NCBI GenBank assembly: GCA_002688965.1
Contig: NZEE01000055.1
Location: 23,777-36,965, forward strand
Length of the DNA: 13,189 bases
Direction: 5' to 3'
Origin: an archaeon
GTDB taxonomy: Archaea > Aenigmatarchaeota > Aenigmatarchaeia > GW2011-AR5 > GCA-2688965
Shown here piece by piece: positions 11,049-13,189 of this stretch; position 1 is the first letter of the stretch, and each line of letters starts with the position of its first letter. The notes under the pieces were generated by a model, which had not been told where the DNA came from, made no database searches, and was given only the letters and a program-made list of their open reading frames with translations. A program made the translations under genes and the position numbers.

Positions 11049-13189
11049 ATGGAAACTAAAGACAAATTACCAAAAAGATGGGAAAAAGAGATGGAAATTC
11101 CTTTGTATGAAGTATGGCAAGAAAAACAACTATTCCAATTCAATCGAGACAATGTTATGTCTGGAAAAAAAGAGCTATTTAGTATTGATACTCCTCCGCC
11201 ATATCTAAACCGACCTGTACATGTTGGACAAACTACTACATACGTACTAATGGACTTTTTCGCTCGTTTCAATCGTATGATAGGAAAAGAAGTATTATTT
11301 CCATTAGGATTAGATAGAAATGGATTACCAATTGAAATGTCAGTTGAAAAAGATTATAACATTCAAATGTGCGATGTAACAAGAAAAGAATTCATAAGAA
11401 TGTGCAAAGAAATGTTAGAAAAGTTCAGTATGGAATCAGTTTCATCTTTCTTGCGTTCAGGTATTTCATTTAACTCATGGGATGTTGGAAAAAATATAGG
11501 AGATGTATATCAAACAGACTCACCAGAATACAGAGCCTTAACACAAGCAACTTTCATTGATATGTGGAATAAGGGACTTATACATGAAGATGAAAGAATC
11601 AATAATTTTTGCCCTGGGTGTGGAACAACTATCGCAGATGCAGAAATAGAGTACGCAGAATTGCCAACAATGTTCAATGATATTATTTTCAAAGTTAAAG
11701 AAACTGGGGAAGACTTGATTATAACAACAACCAGACCAGAATTAGTATGCACATGTGGAATGGTTATCTACAATCCTGAAGATGATAGATATCAACATTT
11801 GAAAGGGAAAACAGCTATATCACCAATATTTAATAAAGAAATTCCTATCAAACCACATCCAATGGCTGATATTGAAAAAGGTACTGGATTAGTAATGATG
11901 TGTTCTGCAGGTGATACTCATGATATACAATTCTTTAGAGAAGAAAAACTAAAACCAGTAATAGCAATTGATATTGATGGAAAAATGAACAAACACGCTG
12001 GCTTCTTAGAAGGATTACTAGTTAAAGATGCCAGACAAAAAATAATTGATACATTAAAAGAAAAAGAATTACTTGTAAAACAAGTTCCAACTAATCATAA
12101 AACTCCAGTTTGTGAAAGAAGTAAAGATCCAATAGAATTCATATCAATGAAAGAATATTATGTTAAACAAATGGACTACAAACCTAAAATGAATAAAATT
12201 GCAAAAGAACTAAATATATTTGATCCTAAATCAAAACAAATTTTATTAGACTGGATTAAAGCAGTTAACATTGATTGGCCAATTTCTCGTCGTCGTGTTT
12301 ACGCAACTGAAATTCCATTATGGTATTGTAAAAAATGTAATGAACCAATTTTAGGAGAAAAAGGTAAATATGTTCAACCTTGGGATGAGCCACCACCAAT
12401 TGAAAAATGTCCTAAGTGCAGTAGCACAGAATTTAAAGGAGAAACAAGAGTATTAGATACTTGGTTTGATTCTTCAATATCTCCGTTGTATATTCTTGGA
12501 TATGAAAAAGATGATGAATTCTTCCAAAAAGCTGCACCATGTACTGTAAGACCACAAGGAAAAGAAATTGTACGAACATGGTTATACTATACTTTACTAA
12601 AATGTCATATGTTAACAGACAAAACAATATTCAAAGATGTTTGGATTAATTATCATATTGTCGATAACAAAGGAAAGAAAATGTCTAAGAGTAAAGGAAA
12701 TGTTATTGATCCTAAAGAAATACTTGATAAATTCGGTGCAGAACCTTTTAGATTATGGGCTGCAATAGAAGGAAATCTTACAAAAACTGATTTTAGATGC
12801 TCATTTGATAGAATAGAAGGAGCTACAAAAACTTTAACAAAACTATGGAATGTGGCAAGATTCATTGAAATGTTTCCAGAAAATGAAAAATCAATAAACT
12901 TTGACACTAAAGAATTACAAGAACTTGATAAATGGATTATTCATGAAATAAACACTTTAGCAAAAGATGCTAAAAGAAGATATGAAAAATACGATTTCCA
13001 TAATCCAGCAATAAAAATGAAACACTTCCTATGGGAAACTTTTGCATCACATTATATTGAATTAGTAAAAAATAGAGCTTATAATTCATCTGAATTATTT
13101 AATGAACAAGAACAAAATAGTGCTATCTACACTCTAAATTATTGTTTAGATATTATGCTAAAAGTTCTATCTCCAATAATTCCTTTCAT
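11049..13189 (+). CDS. valS: Valyl-tRNA synthetase (archaeal type), truncated at the window edge
   Basis: Class I aminoacyl-tRNA synthetase (EC 6.1.1.9) charging tRNA-Val with valine. 713 codons are open to the window end; the family is usually about 850 residues, so roughly the anticodon-binding C-terminus is missing. In order: SIDTPPPYLNRPVHVGQ (45-61; the HIGH box reads HVGQ), PLGLDRNGLPIE (85-96; usually GWDxHGLPxE), zinc-type CPGC (188-191), CP1 editing domain with TTTRPEL and GTGLVMMCSAGD, a CKKC...CPKC knuckle, the LDTWFDSS segment, and an intact KMSKS loop (544-548). Departures from His in the HIGH box are known in archaeal ValRS. The start at 11049 has GGATGAT just upstream; it is divergent from the surface-protein gene across about 100 bp. 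Confidence 0.93.
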   Translation, partial: METKDKLPKRWEKEMEIPLYEVWQEKQLFQFNRDNVMSGKKELFSIDTPPPYLNRPVHVGQTTTYVLMDFFARFNRMIGKEVLFPLGLDRNGLPIEMSVEKDYNIQMCDVTRKEFIRMCKEMLEKFSMESVSSFLRSGISFNSWDVGKNIGDVYQTDSPEYRALTQATFIDMWNKGLIHEDERINNFCPGCGTTIADAEIEYAELPTMFNDIIFKVKETGEDLIITTTRPELVCTCGMVIYNPEDDRYQHLKGKTAISPIFNKEIPIKPHPMADIEKGTGLVMMCSAGDTHDIQFFREEKLKPVIAIDIDGKMNKHAGFLEGLLVKDARQKIIDTLKEKELLVKQVPTNHKTPVCERSKDPIEFISMKEYYVKQMDYKPKMNKIAKELNIFDPKSKQILLDWIKAVNIDWPISRRRVYATEIPLWYCKKCNEPILGEKGKYVQPWDEPPPIEKCPKCSSTEFKGETRVLDTWFDSSISPLYILGYEKDDEFFQKAAPCTVRPQGKEIVRTWLYYTLLKCHMLTDKTIFKDVWINYHIVDNKGKKMSKSKGNVIDPKEILDKFGAEPFRLWAAIEGNLTKTDFRCSFDRIEGATKTLTKLWNVARFIEMFPENEKSINFDTKELQELDKWIIHEINTLAKDAKRRYEKYDFHNPAIKMKHFLWETFASHYIELVKNRAYNSSELFNEQEQNSAIYTLNYCLDIMLKVLSPIIPF

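Overview
Organism. The flanks (about 1-3640 and 7350-13189) are AT-rich and archaeal. They carry an archaeal-type ribosomal protein cluster (uL3-uL4-uL23-uL2-uS19-uL22), an archaeal-type CMP kinase, an archaeal-type valyl-tRNA synthetase, two tRNA genes with no encoded CCA, GGTGATT ribosome-binding sites, and two genes whose TATA-like boxes lie about 25 nt upstream of the ATG, as in leaderless transcripts. The compact layout and the style of the large Asp-rich membrane-anchored surface protein suggest a DPANN-type archaeon (Woesearchaeota/Pacearchaeota-like). That placement is inference; the archaeal assignment itself is solid.

Layout. From 1 to 3539 six ribosomal protein genes run leftward, the last (uL22) cut by the window edge. 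Each gene's stop codon or last codons are reused as the next gene's Shine-Dalgarno sequence. From about 3640 to 7300 the base composition rises sharply and the genes become bacterial in style: all leftward, each with a purine-rich GGAGG-like site, separated by GC-rich hairpins. This block holds a 316-aa protein of unknown function with a CxCxxC motif, a 56-aa single-pass membrane protein overlapping (ATGA) a 183-aa multi-pass membrane protein, SAICAR synthase (PurC), a 51-aa Cys-rich small protein, and an NfeD/YqiJ-like membrane protein whose C-terminal OB-fold is lost to an out-of-frame junction. From 7516 to 7720 are divergent tRNA-Ala(GGC) and tRNA-Ile(GAT) genes that appear to share one TATA box. 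Then come CMP kinase (-), an 879-aa surface protein with a Notch-type LNR module (-), and valS (+), which runs off the right end.

How it fits together. The archaeal parts are information-processing and nucleotide-salvage housekeeping genes plus one cell-surface protein. The middle block is the anomaly: an archaeal-bacterial-archaeal sandwich that starts just upstream of the uL3 promoter region and ends on the 3' side of tRNA-Ala. It is either a recent, un-ameliorated bacterial acquisition or an assembly chimera. I see no integrase or transposase. Only a 9-bp direct repeat (ATTGAACAT at 3639 and 7293), which chance could explain, marks possible edges. I found no CRISPR array, no IS element and no recognisable defence system.
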